This document shows, piece by piece, positions 25,511 through 34,422 of a stretch of DNA of 64,000 bases (the stretch's first letter is position 1; every line of letters begins with the position of its first letter). Under the pieces are notes generated by a model that was not told where the DNA came from, searched no databases, and worked only from the letters and a program-made list of their open reading frames with translations. Source of the DNA: Chloroflexota bacterium (lineage in GTDB: Bacteria; Chloroflexota; Anaerolineae; Promineifilales; Promineifilaceae); contig JAKEFB010000042.1 in the NCBI GenBank assembly GCA_022616275.1, positions 1 through 64,000 on the forward strand. Reading direction: 5' to 3'. Position numbers and translations under genes: made by a program.

Positions 25511-25785
25511 TTAAGGCGAGTGATCGCCCTCAGTTTCTGTATCCGCCTGGGAGGAGAGGAATTCGGTGATGGTGGCGAGCGAGGTGGCTTCCAGGGCAAT
25601 CCTGGCCAGTTGGCGAAGTTGATCGGGGCGCAGTCGGCCGATTCTGGCTACCAGTTCAGGCTGCACGGCGTGAAAGCGATGTTGCAGGATGAGTAAGACC
25701 ATTTCTACCAGGCCTTCCTCACGTCCTTGTGCAATTCTTCCTTAAGAATTTCCTGATACCAGGGCGATTCCCGTAAAACAGCCAT
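25511..25785 (-). pseudogene. Frameshifted Rpn/DUF4351-type protein remnant
   Basis: From ATG at 25783-25785, with GAGGTG upstream, the frame reads MAVLRESPWYQEILKEELHK and stops at 25705. In a different frame the DNA continues as a coherent sequence: GRIAQGREEGLVEMVLLILQHRF, then LVARIGRLRPDQLRQLARIAL to 25511. The two parts are one protein broken by a single indel near 25735-25745. The ESPWYQEIL start and the LRPDQLRQLA helix are typical of the C-terminal part of Rpn/PD-(D/E)XK transposase-like proteins. No nuclease domain is present here. Confidence 0.6.
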
Positions 25786-25943
25786 ATCCCACCTCATAAT
25801 TTTTCGTACCACACTGGATTCTAAAACAAAACTGGCAAAGAAAGCAAGCAATCGTTGGTGAGCCAGCGCGCCCAGGCTGTTGGCGCCAGGCTAATGAGTC
25901 GTTCTGTGCCGATGTCGGCCGCTTTTGCCATTTTTGAGCGTGC

Positions 25944-26918
25944 TTACCCGGTAAAAAAGGCCATGTACCAGTCCATTGTCTCTTCCAGGCCTTGCTCCAA
26001 CGTGTAATCAGGTTGCCAGCCTAGAAAGCGGTGGGCTTTTTCCGAGGCCAGGTACTGGTCCCGGATTTCGTTGTGGGCTTCATTTAAGATGACCGGTTCC
26101 AGGTCGGGGTAATCAGATAGAGCAATAATCGTCTGGACCACTTCCAGGGCTGTGGCCGGCCGGTCCAGGCCGAAGTTAAAGCTTTGCCCGCAGACGGCCG
26201 GGTCGGCCAGGCGCTCGCCCAGCAGGAGGTAGCCGTTGACCGCGTCCTGCACGTAGAGGTAATCCCGCTTGAACGTGCCATCGGAGCGGACGACCGGCCG
26301 CTCGCCGCGCAACACGCTGCGGACCGTCCCCGGCACAATCCGGTTCCAGTTCAAGTCGCCGCCGCCATAGAGGTTGGCGAAGCGGGTGACGGCCAGCGGC
26401 ATTTGGTAAGTGTGGGCGTAAGCCTGAGCGATCAGATCGGCGCAGCTCTTGGAGACGTCGTAAGGGTGGCGGCCCTGTAGGGGGGCCTCCTCGCGATAGG
26501 GCAGTTCGGGCTGGTCGCCGTAGGCCTTGTCGCTGCTGGCGACGACGACGCCCTGCACCGTTGGATTGCGCCGGGCCGCCTCCAGCAGCGCCCAGGTCCC
26601 CTTGACGTTGGTCTCAAAGGTGGACAGAGGCGCCCGGTTGGCAATGCCGACGATGGTTTGGGCGGCCAAGTGGAAGATAAAACCCACTTCGTACTCGGCC
26701 AGGGAGCGCTCCATTAAGGTGTAGTCGCTCACGTCCCCTTCGACTATTTTGATGCGTTGGACAGTTCCGGAACGGACCAACTGGGACTGGGGGACCCGGT
26801 CGCGGATGAGGCCGATGACGTCGGCTCCGGCCGATACCAGGGCGGCCGTTAGCCAGGAGCCGAGGAAACCAGCGCAGCCGGTCACAAAAACACGTTTATC
26901 TTGCCAGAATGAAGACAC
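25944..26918 (-). CDS. rfbG: CDP-glucose 4,6-dehydratase-like protein
   Basis: A short-chain dehydrogenase of 324 residues that most resembles RfbG, which converts CDP-glucose to CDP-4-keto-6-deoxyglucose. Seen are [37 protein letters not shown], the Tyr-Lys pair in [24 protein letters not shown] and [16 protein letters not shown] at 26918 with AAGGAG six bases upstream is preferred. The longer ATG frame from 26960 runs back into a repeat. Its neighbour upstream encodes the matching cytidylyltransferase. Confidence 0.8.
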   Translation of the reverse strand: MSSFWQDKRVFVTGCAGFLGSWLTAALVSAGADVIGLIRDRVPQSQLVRSGTVQRIKIVEGDVSDYTLMERSLAEYEVGFIFHLAAQTIVGIANRAPLSTFETNVKGTWALLEAARRNPTVQGVVVASSDKAYGDQPELPYREEAPLQGRHPYDVSKSCADLIAQAYAHTYQMPLAVTRFANLYGGGDLNWNRIVPGTVRSVLRGERPVVRSDGTFKRDYLYVQDAVNGYLLLGERLADPAVCGQSFNFGLDRPATALEVVQTIIALSDYPDLEPVILNEAHNEIRDQYLASEKAHRFLGWQPDYTLEQGLEETMDWYMAFFTG

Positions 26919-26938
26919 AAATGACTCCTTCAATGAGC

Positions 26939-27001
26939 AGGTAATTAAGTAATTGGTCATGAGTAATTGGTAATTACCAAATTACCTAATTACCCAATTA
27001 C
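26939..27001. repeat. GTAATT-word inverted repeat between rfb genes
   Basis: The left half repeats GTAATT and AATTGG words, the right half AATTACC and CCAATTAC. They meet in a tight centre GGTAATTACC. The element ends one base from the stop of the cytidylyltransferase gene (27003). It is AT-rich in an otherwise GC-rich region. Confidence 0.7.
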
Positions 27002-27002
27002 G

Positions 27003-27791
27003 TCACCATACTTTCCACGGGGCGCCTTGCTGCCACAATTCTTCCAGGAGAAGGTTATCTTTCATGGTGTTCATGGACTGCCAGAAGCCGGTGTGGCGGT
27101 AAATCATGAGCTGGCCTTGCCGGGCCAGTTCGGGCAGCACCTCTGTTTCCAGGTTGACGTCGTCGCCCTCGGCCATCAAGGCCAGGGCCGGCCGTTCAAA
27201 GAGCATAAAGCCGCCGTTAATCCAGTAGGGCAGGCGCGGCCGTTCGACAAAACCAGTGACCAGGCCGGCCTCGTCGGCCTCCACCACCCCGTAGGGGAGG
27301 GCAATTTGTACAGCCGTGATCGTCGCCAGCCGGCCGTGCCCGCAATGGAAGGCCACCAGAGCGTTCAAATCCACGTCGCTGACGTCATCGCCATAAGCGA
27401 CGAAAAAGCGATCGCCGTTCAGATGCCCGGCCACCTGGGCAATGCGGCTGGCTTTTTCCGTGTGCAGGCCGGTATCTACCAGGAGTACTTCCCAGGCCGG
27501 GTGGCCGGCGTCGTGATGGAACTGCACCTGGGGCTGGCTATCGTGTTCACCAAGCTGCAGCGTCAAATCGCGGCTCATCGCCTCATATTCCAGGAAGTAG
27601 CGCTTGAGCTGCTCGGCCTGGTAACCCAGGGTGAGGATGAAACGGTTGTGGCCGTAAGCGGAAAAGATGCGCATGACGTGCCAGATAATTGGCCGGCCGC
27701 CCACCCGGACCAGTTCTTTCTTGGTCAGAGTCTCGCCGCGCATGCGCGTGCCCTGACCGCCACAGAGAATGACAACGGGAATATCTTCCAT
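27003..27791 (-). CDS. rfbF: Glucose-1-phosphate cytidylyltransferase-like protein
   Basis: Likely forms CDP-glucose from CTP and glucose-1-phosphate. The 262 residues carry the nucleotidyltransferase signature ILCGGQGTRMRGETLTKKELVRVGG, then PIIWHVMRIFSAYGHNRFIL. The aspartates of YGDDVSDVD, EADEAGLVTGFVERP and the family-like C-terminus TGFWQSMNTMKDNLLLEELW are also seen. This matches RfbF rather than GalU or RmlA. The product would feed the dehydratase next door; the third enzyme, RfbH, is not in the window. Confidence 0.82.
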   Translation of the reverse strand: MEDIPVVILCGGQGTRMRGETLTKKELVRVGGRPIIWHVMRIFSAYGHNRFILTLGYQAEQLKRYFLEYEAMSRDLTLQLGEHDSQPQVQFHHDAGHPAWEVLLVDTGLHTEKASRIAQVAGHLNGDRFFVAYGDDVSDVDLNALVAFHCGHGRLATITAVQIALPYGVVEADEAGLVTGFVERPRLPYWINGGFMLFERPALALMAEGDDVNLETEVLPELARQGQLMIYRHTGFWQSMNTMKDNLLLEELWQQGAPWKVW

Positions 27792-27833
27792 AGAAACTCG
27801 TCTAGTAATAGCTTTGGGCCTGACCGGAGAGTA

Positions 27834-27854
27834 GAGATTGGAGATTGGAGATTA
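27834..27854. repeat. Single-arm GAGATTGG repeat at the mtnA stop
   Basis: Three adjacent GAGATT(GG) words without a facing arm. The stop codon of mtnA (27852-27854) lies in the last word. It appears to be a partial member of the GAGATT family. Confidence 0.55.
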
Positions 27855-28907
27855 TGTTTCCTTTTGCGCTTTTTCCACGGCGGCGCGCAAGTTCTTTTCG
27901 AAAGGTGGGTAAACAATGCCCGCTTCGGTGACAATGCCGGTGACGTAGCGGTGGGGGGTTACGTCAAAGGCCGGGTTGCGGGCGGTGATACCCGGCGGGG
28001 CAATCGGCCGGTCAATGGCCCGCAGGACCTCGTCCGGCGAACGTTCCTCAATGGGGATCAGGTCGCCGTTGGCCAGGTCCAGGTCAATGGTGCTGGTTGG
28101 CACGACCGGGTAGAAGGGCACGCCGTTTTCTTTGGCGACCACGGCCAGCTTGTAGGTACCGACCTTATTGGCCACGTCGCCGTTGGCCGCCGTCCGGTCC
28201 GAACCGACCAGGACGATATTGACCTGCCCGGTGCGCATGAAGTGGCCGGCGGCGTTGTCGGCAATGAGGTCAAAAGGGATGCCTCGCTGTTGCAACTCCC
28301 AGGTGGTCAGTAGCGCCCCCTGCAGGCGCGGCCGGGTCTCGTCCACCAGGACGTGGATTTTCTTGCCCTGCTCGTGGGCGGCAAAGATAACGCCCAGGGC
28401 CGTGCCCCAGTCCACGGTGGCCAGCGCGCCGGTGTTGCAGTGGTGCAGAATAGTGTCGCCGTCGGCGATCAGCTCGGCGCCGTAGTAGCCCATCCGCCGG
28501 TTCAGTTTCACGTCGTCGTCGGCAATTTTCTGGGCCGCCTGGAGCAATGCCTCCCGCACGTCGCCGGCCGTCTCCAGTTCTTCGCTGGCGGCCAGGCGCA
28601 ACTGCCGGGCTACGGCCCAGGCCAGGTTGACGGCCGTCGGCCGGGCGGCTTTGAGCGCTTCGGCGGCCGTTTCCAGGTCACGCAGCAAGGCCAAACGGTC
28701 CGTGGCCTGGCTTTGTCGGGCGGCCAGAGCCAGGCCAAACGCGGCCGTCGCTCCAATGGCTGGCGCGCCACGCACTACCATCTCCCGGATAGCGCGGGCC
28801 ACTTCCTGGTAGTCGTCAAACTCGGCAATCACCAGCTCAAAGGGCAGCAATCGCTGGTCAATCATTTTGACCGTGTGATTGTCGTAATCCCAGAAAACTG
28901 TTCGCAT
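27852..28907 (-). CDS. mtnA: S-methyl-5-thioribose-1-phosphate isomerase
   Basis: MtnA turns methylthioribose-1-phosphate into methylthioribulose-1-phosphate in methionine salvage. The 351 residues contain [57 protein letters not shown] and the catalytic-region [19 protein letters not shown], all typical. ATG at 28907 with GAGAGG upstream is preferred over TTG at 28910. No other salvage gene is adjacent. Some bacterial homologues are annotated as eIF2B-alpha-like, but the motif set supports MtnA. Confidence 0.92.
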   Translation of the reverse strand: MRTVFWDYDNHTVKMIDQRLLPFELVIAEFDDYQEVARAIREMVVRGAPAIGATAAFGLALAARQSQATDRLALLRDLETAAEALKAARPTAVNLAWAVARQLRLAASEELETAGDVREALLQAAQKIADDDVKLNRRMGYYGAELIADGDTILHHCNTGALATVDWGTALGVIFAAHEQGKKIHVLVDETRPRLQGALLTTWELQQRGIPFDLIADNAAGHFMRTGQVNIVLVGSDRTAANGDVANKVGTYKLAVVAKENGVPFYPVVPTSTIDLDLANGDLIPIEERSPDEVLRAIDRPIAPPGITARNPAFDVTPHRYVTGIVTEAGIVYPPFEKNLRAAVEKAQKET

Positions 28908-29038
28908 CAACGCCTCTCACTCGCAAATTCGCCCGATGATAGCACAGGCTATTTACCCCGGCCAAACGAGTACGGTCGTGGTACAATAGGTCGCTGGACG
29001 GGGCATGGGGGCCTTGTTAGAATGAGTAGAAGGGCCAC

Positions 29039-30391
29039 ATGAACGAACGATCTTCTTTGGGCAAAGCCTGGACACTCTCAAGCCGATGGTTGACACCGGG
29101 GATGGGCATCAAGCGCTGGCTGGCGGTGCTGGGGTTGGGCGCTATGGTCGTCGGTATGGGTGTGGGCTCATTTATCATTGCCTTGCGCCAGGAAAACCTG
29201 CTACCGGCCGATGTTTATGATTTGTTGACCCTCCAATTTTTGCCTGTTGGCTTGCGTGTTTTATTGCCCCTGCTTACCGGTAGCCTGATCATGTTTGTCG
29301 CTATCCTGCGCCTGGGGGCTAACCTGGTGGCCCCATTTCGCCGGCCGGGGGAAGAAGTCGTGGATTCGCTCTACGATTACAGCCAGCGTAACCGAGGGCC
29401 ACAGGTGGTAGCCATCGGCGGTGGGACAGGCATGCCCAGCCTGCTGCGTGGCCTCACCCGCTATACCAGCAACATCACCGCCATCGTCACCGTGGCCGAC
29501 GACGGCGGTAGCAGCGGCCGGCTGCGCCGAGAGCTGGGCGTGCTGCCGCCCGGCGACTTTCGCAACAATATCGCCGCCCTGGCCCGCGACGAGGCCCTGA
29601 TGACCCAATTGTTGCAATACCGTTTTGGCTCGAACGTTTCCCCTAACGGCTCGCCGGATGGCGACGGCCAGGAGCGGGGCGAGCTGCAAGGACACGCCTT
29701 TGGCAATTTGCTGCTGGCAGCGCTGGCCGGTATTACCGGCAGCTTTGACGAGGCGCTGGTGGCCGCCGAGCGGGTCCTGGCCATGCGCGGTCGGGTGCTG
29801 CCTTCCACGTTGGCTAATGTCGCCCTGGTGGCAGAAGTGGCCGTGGGAGAGGCCGCCTCGCGGCGGGTGGTGGGCGAGTCGGCTATCCCTAAGGCCGGCG
29901 GCCGGATCAGACGAGTGAGCCTGGAGCCGGCCAACGCACCTGCTTATCCGGCCGCCATGCAGGCCATCCTGCAGGCCGACCTGGTCGTCATCGGCCCAGG
30001 CAGCCTGTATACCAGCATCCTGCCCAATCTGCTGGTGACCGGGATTGCCAGCGCCTTGCGGCGGACCCGCGCTACCCGCGTTTACGTTTGCAACCTTGCC
30101 ACACAGCCAGGGGAGACGGATAATTATAGTGTATCTGACCACGTGGTGGCGATTCAGCGGCACATGCCCGCAGAAAAAGGCAATGCCCCTGGTTGGGTAG
30201 ACGTTGTCCTGGCCAACGGCAACCTGTCTATTCCCTCGGACGCCGGTGGCGGCCATACTGTTTTTGTGCAGCCCGTTGGACCGAAAGATGTAAAAATGGT
30301 CACCGCCGACCTGGTAGACGAGCAGCGACCGTGGCGCCACGACAGCGCCAAGCTGGCCTGGGCCGTGATGAGCCTGGGCTTTAAGCGTTAA
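29039..30391 (+). CDS. yvcK: YvcK/CofD-like protein with N-terminal membrane region
   Basis: YvcK (GlmR) binds UDP-sugars and guides carbon towards cell-wall precursors. The C-terminal ~320 residues carry the family core: [48 protein letters not shown] and [21 protein letters not shown]. The first ~115 residues add two hydrophobic segments (about 25-45 and 65-100) that the classic protein lacks, suggesting membrane attachment. Length is 450. The neighbours rapZ and whiA, common elsewhere, are absent. Confidence 0.9.
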   Translation: MNERSSLGKAWTLSSRWLTPGMGIKRWLAVLGLGAMVVGMGVGSFIIALRQENLLPADVYDLLTLQFLPVGLRVLLPLLTGSLIMFVAILRLGANLVAPFRRPGEEVVDSLYDYSQRNRGPQVVAIGGGTGMPSLLRGLTRYTSNITAIVTVADDGGSSGRLRRELGVLPPGDFRNNIAALARDEALMTQLLQYRFGSNVSPNGSPDGDGQERGELQGHAFGNLLLAALAGITGSFDEALVAAERVLAMRGRVLPSTLANVALVAEVAVGEAASRRVVGESAIPKAGGRIRRVSLEPANAPAYPAAMQAILQADLVVIGPGSLYTSILPNLLVTGIASALRRTRATRVYVCNLATQPGETDNYSVSDHVVAIQRHMPAEKGNAPGWVDVVLANGNLSIPSDAGGGHTVFVQPVGPKDVKMVTADLVDEQRPWRHDSAKLAWAVMSLGFKR

Positions 30392-30415
30392 AAGCTGGCG
30401 CGCTGGCCGGAGTGA

Positions 30416-30477
30416 AAGTGCTAGGCACTTGTCCATTTTGAGCAGTGATTAATATCGGTTGAAGTGCCTGGCATTTG
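30416..30477. repeat. Two AAGTGC..GGCA(C/T)TT hairpins between yvcK and gap
   Basis: AAGTGCTAGGCACTT at 30416-30430 is a perfect short hairpin, and AAGTGCCTGGCATTTG at 30462-30477 is a diverged second copy. Both are followed by T-G-T-t/c. They fill the 117-base gap between yvcK and gap. Confidence 0.7.
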
Positions 30478-30508
30478 TTCTAGAGATAAGGAAAAGGAGA
30501 ATTAGGTC

Positions 30509-31525
30509 ATGACAGTCAAAGTTGGCATTAACGGTTTCGGCCGTATCGGCCGTCAGGTTTACAAGGCTATTTACGAAAATTACCGGGGCATCCTGGACGT
30601 AGAGGCGATTAACGATCTGATGAGCGTGGACGTTAACGCTCACTTGCTCAAGTACGACTCCACCTATCACCGCTTCCCTGGCGAAGTTGAAGTCCGCGAC
30701 GGCGACCTCACCATTGACGGAGAAAAGTTGAAGAGCTATGCCGTCCGCAACCCGGCCGAGTTGCCGTGGCGTGACCTGGGCGTGGACGTCGTCCTGGAGT
30801 GTACCGGTATCTTCCGGGAGCGCGACCAGGCGGCCGCCCATCTGGATGCTGGAGCCAAGAAGGTGCTCATTTCCTCACCGGGCAAGAAGGTGGACGCGAC
30901 CTTCTGCCTGGGTGTCAACGAAGAGAGCTACGATCCAAACAAACATCACGTCATTTCCAATGCCAGTTGCACCACTAACTGCCTGGCTCCGGTGGCCAGG
31001 GTGCTGAATGACCATTTTGGCATCCGGCGGGCGTTGATGACCACCATTCACGCCTACACCAACGACCAGCGCATTCTGGATCTGGCCCACAAGGATTTGC
31101 GCCGGGCACGGGCAGCCGCGGTCAACATCATCCCTACCACCACCGGCGCAGCCAAGGCGGTGGCCCTGGTTATCCCTGAATTGGAAGGGCGGTTCGACGG
31201 CATGGCCTTCCGCGTCCCGGTCCAGACAGTCTCGGTGATTGACCTGGTAGCCGAGACCGAGAAAGAAACCTCGATTGACGAAATCAACGCAGCCTTCAAA
31301 GCCGCTTCGGAGAGTGGGGGCTGGCTGGGCAAGGTGCTGGGCTACACGGAGGAGCCGTTAGTGTCCAGCGACTTTATCGGCGATGCCAGGTCTTCCACGA
31401 TAGACGCCCTTTCGACGCAGGTCATTGGCGGCACCCTGGTGAAGGTCATCTCCTGGTACGATAATGAGTGGGGCTACGCCTCACGCCTGGCCGATCTGGC
31501 CGCCTACGTCGCCGAGCGACTCTAA
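30509..31525 (+). CDS. gap: Glyceraldehyde-3-phosphate dehydrogenase
   Basis: Glycolytic NAD-dependent dehydrogenase of the type I family, 338 residues. The NAD site is [16 protein letters not shown]. The catalytic cysteine lies in [12 protein letters not shown] (about residues 151-162). [27 protein letters not shown] and the C-terminal [15 protein letters not shown] are standard. AAAGGAGAA lies upstream of the ATG. A type-I gap alone cannot show whether it serves glycolysis or gluconeogenesis; the YvcK neighbour is a carbon-flux regulator. Confidence 0.97.
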   Translation: MTVKVGINGFGRIGRQVYKAIYENYRGILDVEAINDLMSVDVNAHLLKYDSTYHRFPGEVEVRDGDLTIDGEKLKSYAVRNPAELPWRDLGVDVVLECTGIFRERDQAAAHLDAGAKKVLISSPGKKVDATFCLGVNEESYDPNKHHVISNASCTTNCLAPVARVLNDHFGIRRALMTTIHAYTNDQRILDLAHKDLRRARAAAVNIIPTTTGAAKAVALVIPELEGRFDGMAFRVPVQTVSVIDLVAETEKETSIDEINAAFKAASESGGWLGKVLGYTEEPLVSSDFIGDARSSTIDALSTQVIGGTLVKVISWYDNEWGYASRLADLAAYVAERL

Positions 31526-31526
31526 A

Positions 31527-31590
31527 AGAGAGATTAGAGATTGGTTATTGTCCAATCTCCAATCTCTAATCTCTAATCTCCAATCTCCCC
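31527..31590. repeat. GAGATT-family hairpin after gap
   Basis: AGAGATTAGAGATTGG on the left is matched by a longer right arm of AATCTCC and AATCTCT words. It starts one base after the gap stop and runs to two bases before the next start codon. It therefore replaces any ribosome-binding site for that gene. Confidence 0.75.
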
Positions 31591-31592
31591 TT

Positions 31593-31898
31593 ATGCACCT
31601 CAAAGAACTGGAAGCACAGATGCACGCCTTTGTCGCCGGCAAGGGCTGGTACGCCACCGACTCTCCCAAGAAACAAACACCCCGCAACCTGGCCACTTCC
31701 CTGGCAATTGAAGGGGCCGAAGTGTTGGAACAGTTCCAATGGCGAGAGGAGGTCACCGACCGGGAGGCCCTGGCCGAGGAGCTGGCCGACGTGGCCCTTT
31801 ACCTGCTGCAATTGGCCAGCGTCACCAACATAGACCTGGAACAGGCCATCCTGGACAAGCTGGCAAAAAATCGGGAGCGAGAATGGCCAATCCCCTAA
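31593..31898 (+). CDS. MazG-like nucleotide pyrophosphohydrolase
   Basis: A 101-residue all-helical NTP pyrophosphohydrolase, probably cleaning up damaged nucleotides. Metal-site motifs are IEGAEVLEQFQW (E-x-x-E type) and EELADVALYLLQLA (E-x-x-D). The KGWYATDSPKKQTPRNLATSLA segment is common in RS21-C6/MazG-like proteins. ATG at 31593 is chosen because homology begins there. No Shine-Dalgarno is visible since a repeat fills the leader, so expression may depend on reinitiation after gap. Confidence 0.85.
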   Translation: MHLKELEAQMHAFVAGKGWYATDSPKKQTPRNLATSLAIEGAEVLEQFQWREEVTDREALAEELADVALYLLQLASVTNIDLEQAILDKLAKNREREWPIP

Positions 31899-31914
31899 GA
31901 AGATGGTAGGGGCC

Positions 31915-32550
31915 ATGCGCATTATGGCGGTAAGTGATCGCGTTTTAGATCACTTGTATTCCCCCGACGTTGGCCAGAAATACCCGGCGATTGACCTGTT
32001 GATTGGTTGCGGTGATTTACCTTTTTATTACCTGGAATTTTTACTTTCGGCGCTAGATACCACGCTGGTTTACGTGCGCGGCAACCACGACGCCGGCCCC
32101 CAATATACCGCCGAAGGACGAGTCTTGATGGATGCCCAGGGAGGGGTGGATCTTCACGGCCGGGTGGTGCGAGTTAAGGATCTATTGATCGCCGGCCTGG
32201 AAGGCTCAATGCGTTACCGGCCGGAAGCGCCCCACATGTACACTGAATGGGAAATGACCAGGAACGCCGGCCGGCTGCTGCCGCAACTGCTATGGTACAG
32301 GCAGCGCTACGGCCGGTCGTTGGACATCCTGGTAACCCATTCTCCACCCTGGAGAATACACGACGCCCAGGATATTGCCCACACCGGTTTCAAAATCTTT
32401 CTGACTTTTATGCGGTTGTTCCGGCCGCGTTACCTGCTACACGGCCACGTCCACATTTACCGGAATGAGCTTCCCCGGATCACCCGGTACCACGAGACGA
32501 CGATTATCAACGTTTACCCCTGGCAGATGTTTGACTATGGCACGCTTTAG
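31915..32550 (+). CDS. Metallophosphoesterase
   Basis: A calcineurin-like phosphoesterase of 211 residues. Seen are the start of the fold MRIMAVSDRV, the metal ligands of LIGCGDLPF and VRGNHDAG, and HSPPW and LHGHVHIY near the end. The first Asp-x-His motif is reduced to SDRV, lacking the usual histidine. ATG at 31915 with a GTAGGGG site is preferred over 31903. The substrate is unknown. Its 3' end overlaps the start of the next gene by 14 bases. Confidence 0.82.
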   Translation: MRIMAVSDRVLDHLYSPDVGQKYPAIDLLIGCGDLPFYYLEFLLSALDTTLVYVRGNHDAGPQYTAEGRVLMDAQGGVDLHGRVVRVKDLLIAGLEGSMRYRPEAPHMYTEWEMTRNAGRLLPQLLWYRQRYGRSLDILVTHSPPWRIHDAQDIAHTGFKIFLTFMRLFRPRYLLHGHVHIYRNELPRITRYHETTIINVYPWQMFDYGTL

Positions 32551-33448
32551 AACGAGAAGAGCCATTCTGGCCGGCTGGTTGGGCTGGCTACTCCTGGCCG
32601 GCGTGATGGTAGTGGCGCTGCTGCCGGCCGGGCCCAGCCAAAATGTGGTTCGCGCTGGGGGCGCTGCCGTGGAGTTGGTTCCGGACAACAACGGCGCCGG
32701 CCAGCCGGGGGACACAGTCATTTACGTCCACACCATTACCAACCTGGGAGACAGCACCGACACGTTTACCATGACCGTCGGCTCCAGCCGGGGATGGCAG
32801 GTAGCCGTTTCACCTCCGCAGGTCACTTTGGGCGCTAACCAGGACGAAACGATCCTGGTAACGGTCGTCGTTCACCCGTCAGCTCAGGTTGGCGATACGG
32901 ACATCACCACCGTCACAGCCACGTCCGGCAACGTTCCCTCGGTTTCTGATTCGGCCGTGGACGCCACTGTCGTGCCGTCCCCTGTTTTTTTGCCTTTTAT
33001 CAGCCACAACGTGGGTGTTGACCCGCCACCCCCCAACTGCCAGTTAAACCCACCGCCCCCAGCCAATCCGGCCGGGGTGGACCTGGTGGTGACCAATCTG
33101 ACGGTAGCGCCCAACCCGCCGCCGGCCGGCCAGCCGGCAATGGTCCAGGTGACGCTAAAGAATCAGGGCACAGCCAGCGTGCTGCCCGGCAACAATTTCT
33201 TGCTGGATTTTTACGTAGACCCCAACCCGGAGCCGCCCCAGCCCCAACAGCCGGGTGTTTTGTATTGGGGCATCCAGGGGAGCGATTTGCCGGCCGGGGC
33301 CAGCCGGACGTACAGCGCCCAATACGTGTTTGTCGCCGGGTCTCACCACCTCTACGCCCGAGCTGACACCGACAACAACGTCGTCGAGGCGATTGAGAAC
33401 AATAATGTTTATGGCTGCCTGGGTGTAACAACAGAGATTGGAGATTAG
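32537..33448 (+). CDS. Secreted CARDB-domain protein (mini version of the giant protein's end)
   Basis: A 303-residue exported protein. A signal segment spans about residues 10-35. One repeat of the NEW3-like kind follows (VIYVHTITNLGDSTDTF, SRGWQVAVSPPQVTL), then VFLPFISHN. A proline-rich hinge leads to a CARDB-type domain (VDLVVTNLTVAPNPPPAGQP, VTLKNQG, NNFLLDFYVDPNPEPPQP, YGCLGV). The same modules in the same order end the 4250-residue protein 13 kb downstream. The last residues TEIGD and the stop come from a GAGATT repeat. Surface attachment or adhesion is inferred. Confidence 0.8.
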   Translation: MARFRTRRAILAGWLGWLLLAGVMVVALLPAGPSQNVVRAGGAAVELVPDNNGAGQPGDTVIYVHTITNLGDSTDTFTMTVGSSRGWQVAVSPPQVTLGANQDETILVTVVVHPSAQVGDTDITTVTATSGNVPSVSDSAVDATVVPSPVFLPFISHNVGVDPPPPNCQLNPPPPANPAGVDLVVTNLTVAPNPPPAGQPAMVQVTLKNQGTASVLPGNNFLLDFYVDPNPEPPQPQQPGVLYWGIQGSDLPAGASRTYSAQYVFVAGSHHLYARADTDNNVVEAIENNNVYGCLGVTTEIGD

Positions 33449-33510
33449 AGATTGGAGATGAGAGATTGTGAGCAACCCCTGGTTGCCAATCTCTCATCTC
33501 CAATCTTTCC
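33432..33510. repeat. GAGATT-family hairpin ending the CARDB gene
   Basis: Arms of GAGATT/AATCTC words surround the core GCAACC-CCT-GGTTGC, the same design as the element at 8811-8880. The stop codon and last five codons of the CARDB gene lie within the left arm. The rest of the 33449-33771 gap holds a promoter at 33561-33589 and an untranslated leader with no recognisable gene. Confidence 0.8.
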
Positions 33511-33560
33511 CCGACTGCCTGCCGTCTAGCAATCGTTGGTGTAGGGTGTGAAAAAAAACC

Positions 33561-33589
33561 TTGTGTTTTGAGACTATACTCTTTATACT
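33561..33589 (+). promoter_or_regulatory. Likely promoter of the pilin gene
   Basis: TTGTGT at 33561-33566 and TATACT at 33584-33589 are 17 bases apart, preceded by an A-tract at 33551-33558. Transcription would begin near 33596, leaving a leader of about 175 bases before the pilin start at 33772. Confidence 0.5.
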
Positions 33590-33771
33590 GAAAGATGCCG
33601 GCCGGGGGCTGGTTTATCCAGGTTCGAGCGTCACTCAAACGTGGTGGAGCAGACCCCGTTAGGAAATTATACCTATTCGCGCCAGAATTGGCGGAGTTTG
33701 GGTATAGTAGAGTATTGGGCTTTTTGCCAGTTAAATCCATATTTCTGAATTATTCCATAGGAGATGGGGAC

Positions 33772-34236
33772 ATGAAAATAGTCAAGAAACAAGAGGGCCA
33801 GGGTTTGGTAGAGTATGCTCTACTCCTGGTGTTGGTAGCCATTGTCGTGATTGCCATTCTGGCCATATTAGGCGACCAGATCAGCGTCGTCTTCGCCCGC
33901 GTGGTGGCCGGCCTGAATGGTCAGGATATTAGCGGGACGGGGACAGAATACATCATTTCTGGCGTTGACGTCTCGGTTAGCGGTGTACCGCCGTTTTGCA
34001 CCGTGTCTGTGGGAGGGACGGTTATCGTCTTTGAAGATGGACAGACGGCCGGCTCCGGGGTAGGGGTATCCGGTAGCGCCAGTTGGTCAGGTGGTAGTGG
34101 CGGTTCGGTCAGCGGCTCAACCAACTCTAGCGGTATCGCCAATCTGAGCAGCGCCTCGGGGGGTGGCAACTGTAGTGGTCAGGCGACAATATCTATCTCT
34201 GGCGGTCCGTCGAGAACTGTGGATTATGGCAACTGA
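33772..34236 (+). CDS. Flp-type pilin fused to an Ig-like region
   Basis: The start at 33772 has GGAGATGGGG just upstream. Residues 1-40 are a type IVb (Flp) prepilin: a short basic leader, EGQGLVEYALLLVLVAIVVIA with the Glu at +5 after the Gly cleavage site, and a hydrophobic helix. Flp pilins are usually 50-60 residues; this protein has 154. The added ~110 residues are Gly/Ser/Val-rich with TNSSGIANLSSASGG, like bacterial Ig-like domains, and contain two cysteines (PPFC, GGNC) that could pair. No tad assembly gene is in the window. A surface fibre subunit is inferred. Confidence 0.75.
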   Translation: MKIVKKQEGQGLVEYALLLVLVAIVVIAILAILGDQISVVFARVVAGLNGQDISGTGTEYIISGVDVSVSGVPPFCTVSVGGTVIVFEDGQTAGSGVGVSGSASWSGGSGGSVSGSTNSSGIANLSSASGGGNCSGQATISISGGPSRTVDYGN

Positions 34237-34289
34237 TCCCGATCAGTGGACCAGTTGTAAGTATCGGCTGTTGGCGATTTCTCTCCAGG

Positions 34290-34319
34290 TTGCCTGTTTT
34301 ATTGACATAAGTTTATAAT
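34290..34319 (+). promoter_or_regulatory. Likely promoter of the giant protein gene
   Basis: TTGCCT at 34290-34295 and a perfect TATAAT at 34314-34319 are 18 bases apart. The predicted start of transcription is near 34326, at the foot of the hairpin at 34322-34362. Confidence 0.5.
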
Positions 34320-34321
34320 AG

Positions 34322-34362
34322 CAGCCGTCCTGTTGCCACCATTTTCGGCAATAGGGCGGCTG
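34322..34362 (+). promoter_or_regulatory. Long hairpin at the 5' end of the giant mRNA
   Basis: CAGCCGTCCTGTTGCC (34322-34337) pairs with GGCAATAGGGCGGCTG (34347-34362): 14 Watson-Crick pairs and two G-U pairs around a nine-base loop. No T-run follows, so it is not a typical terminator. It would sit within a few bases of the mRNA 5' end, where such stems are known to slow 5'-dependent decay. A weak terminator of the pilin transcript is the alternative. Confidence 0.55.
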
Positions 34363-34422
34363 TTGTTGGCATTCCAGACGCGCGCCAGTTTCAATTCAAG
34401 TAGTTGTAGAGGTTGTAGTGCC

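Noticed and set aside
33595-33771. Longer pilin start at 33595
   Set aside because: The added 59 residues are not signal-like, there is no ribosome-binding site, and the prepilin leader needs the short form starting at 33772.
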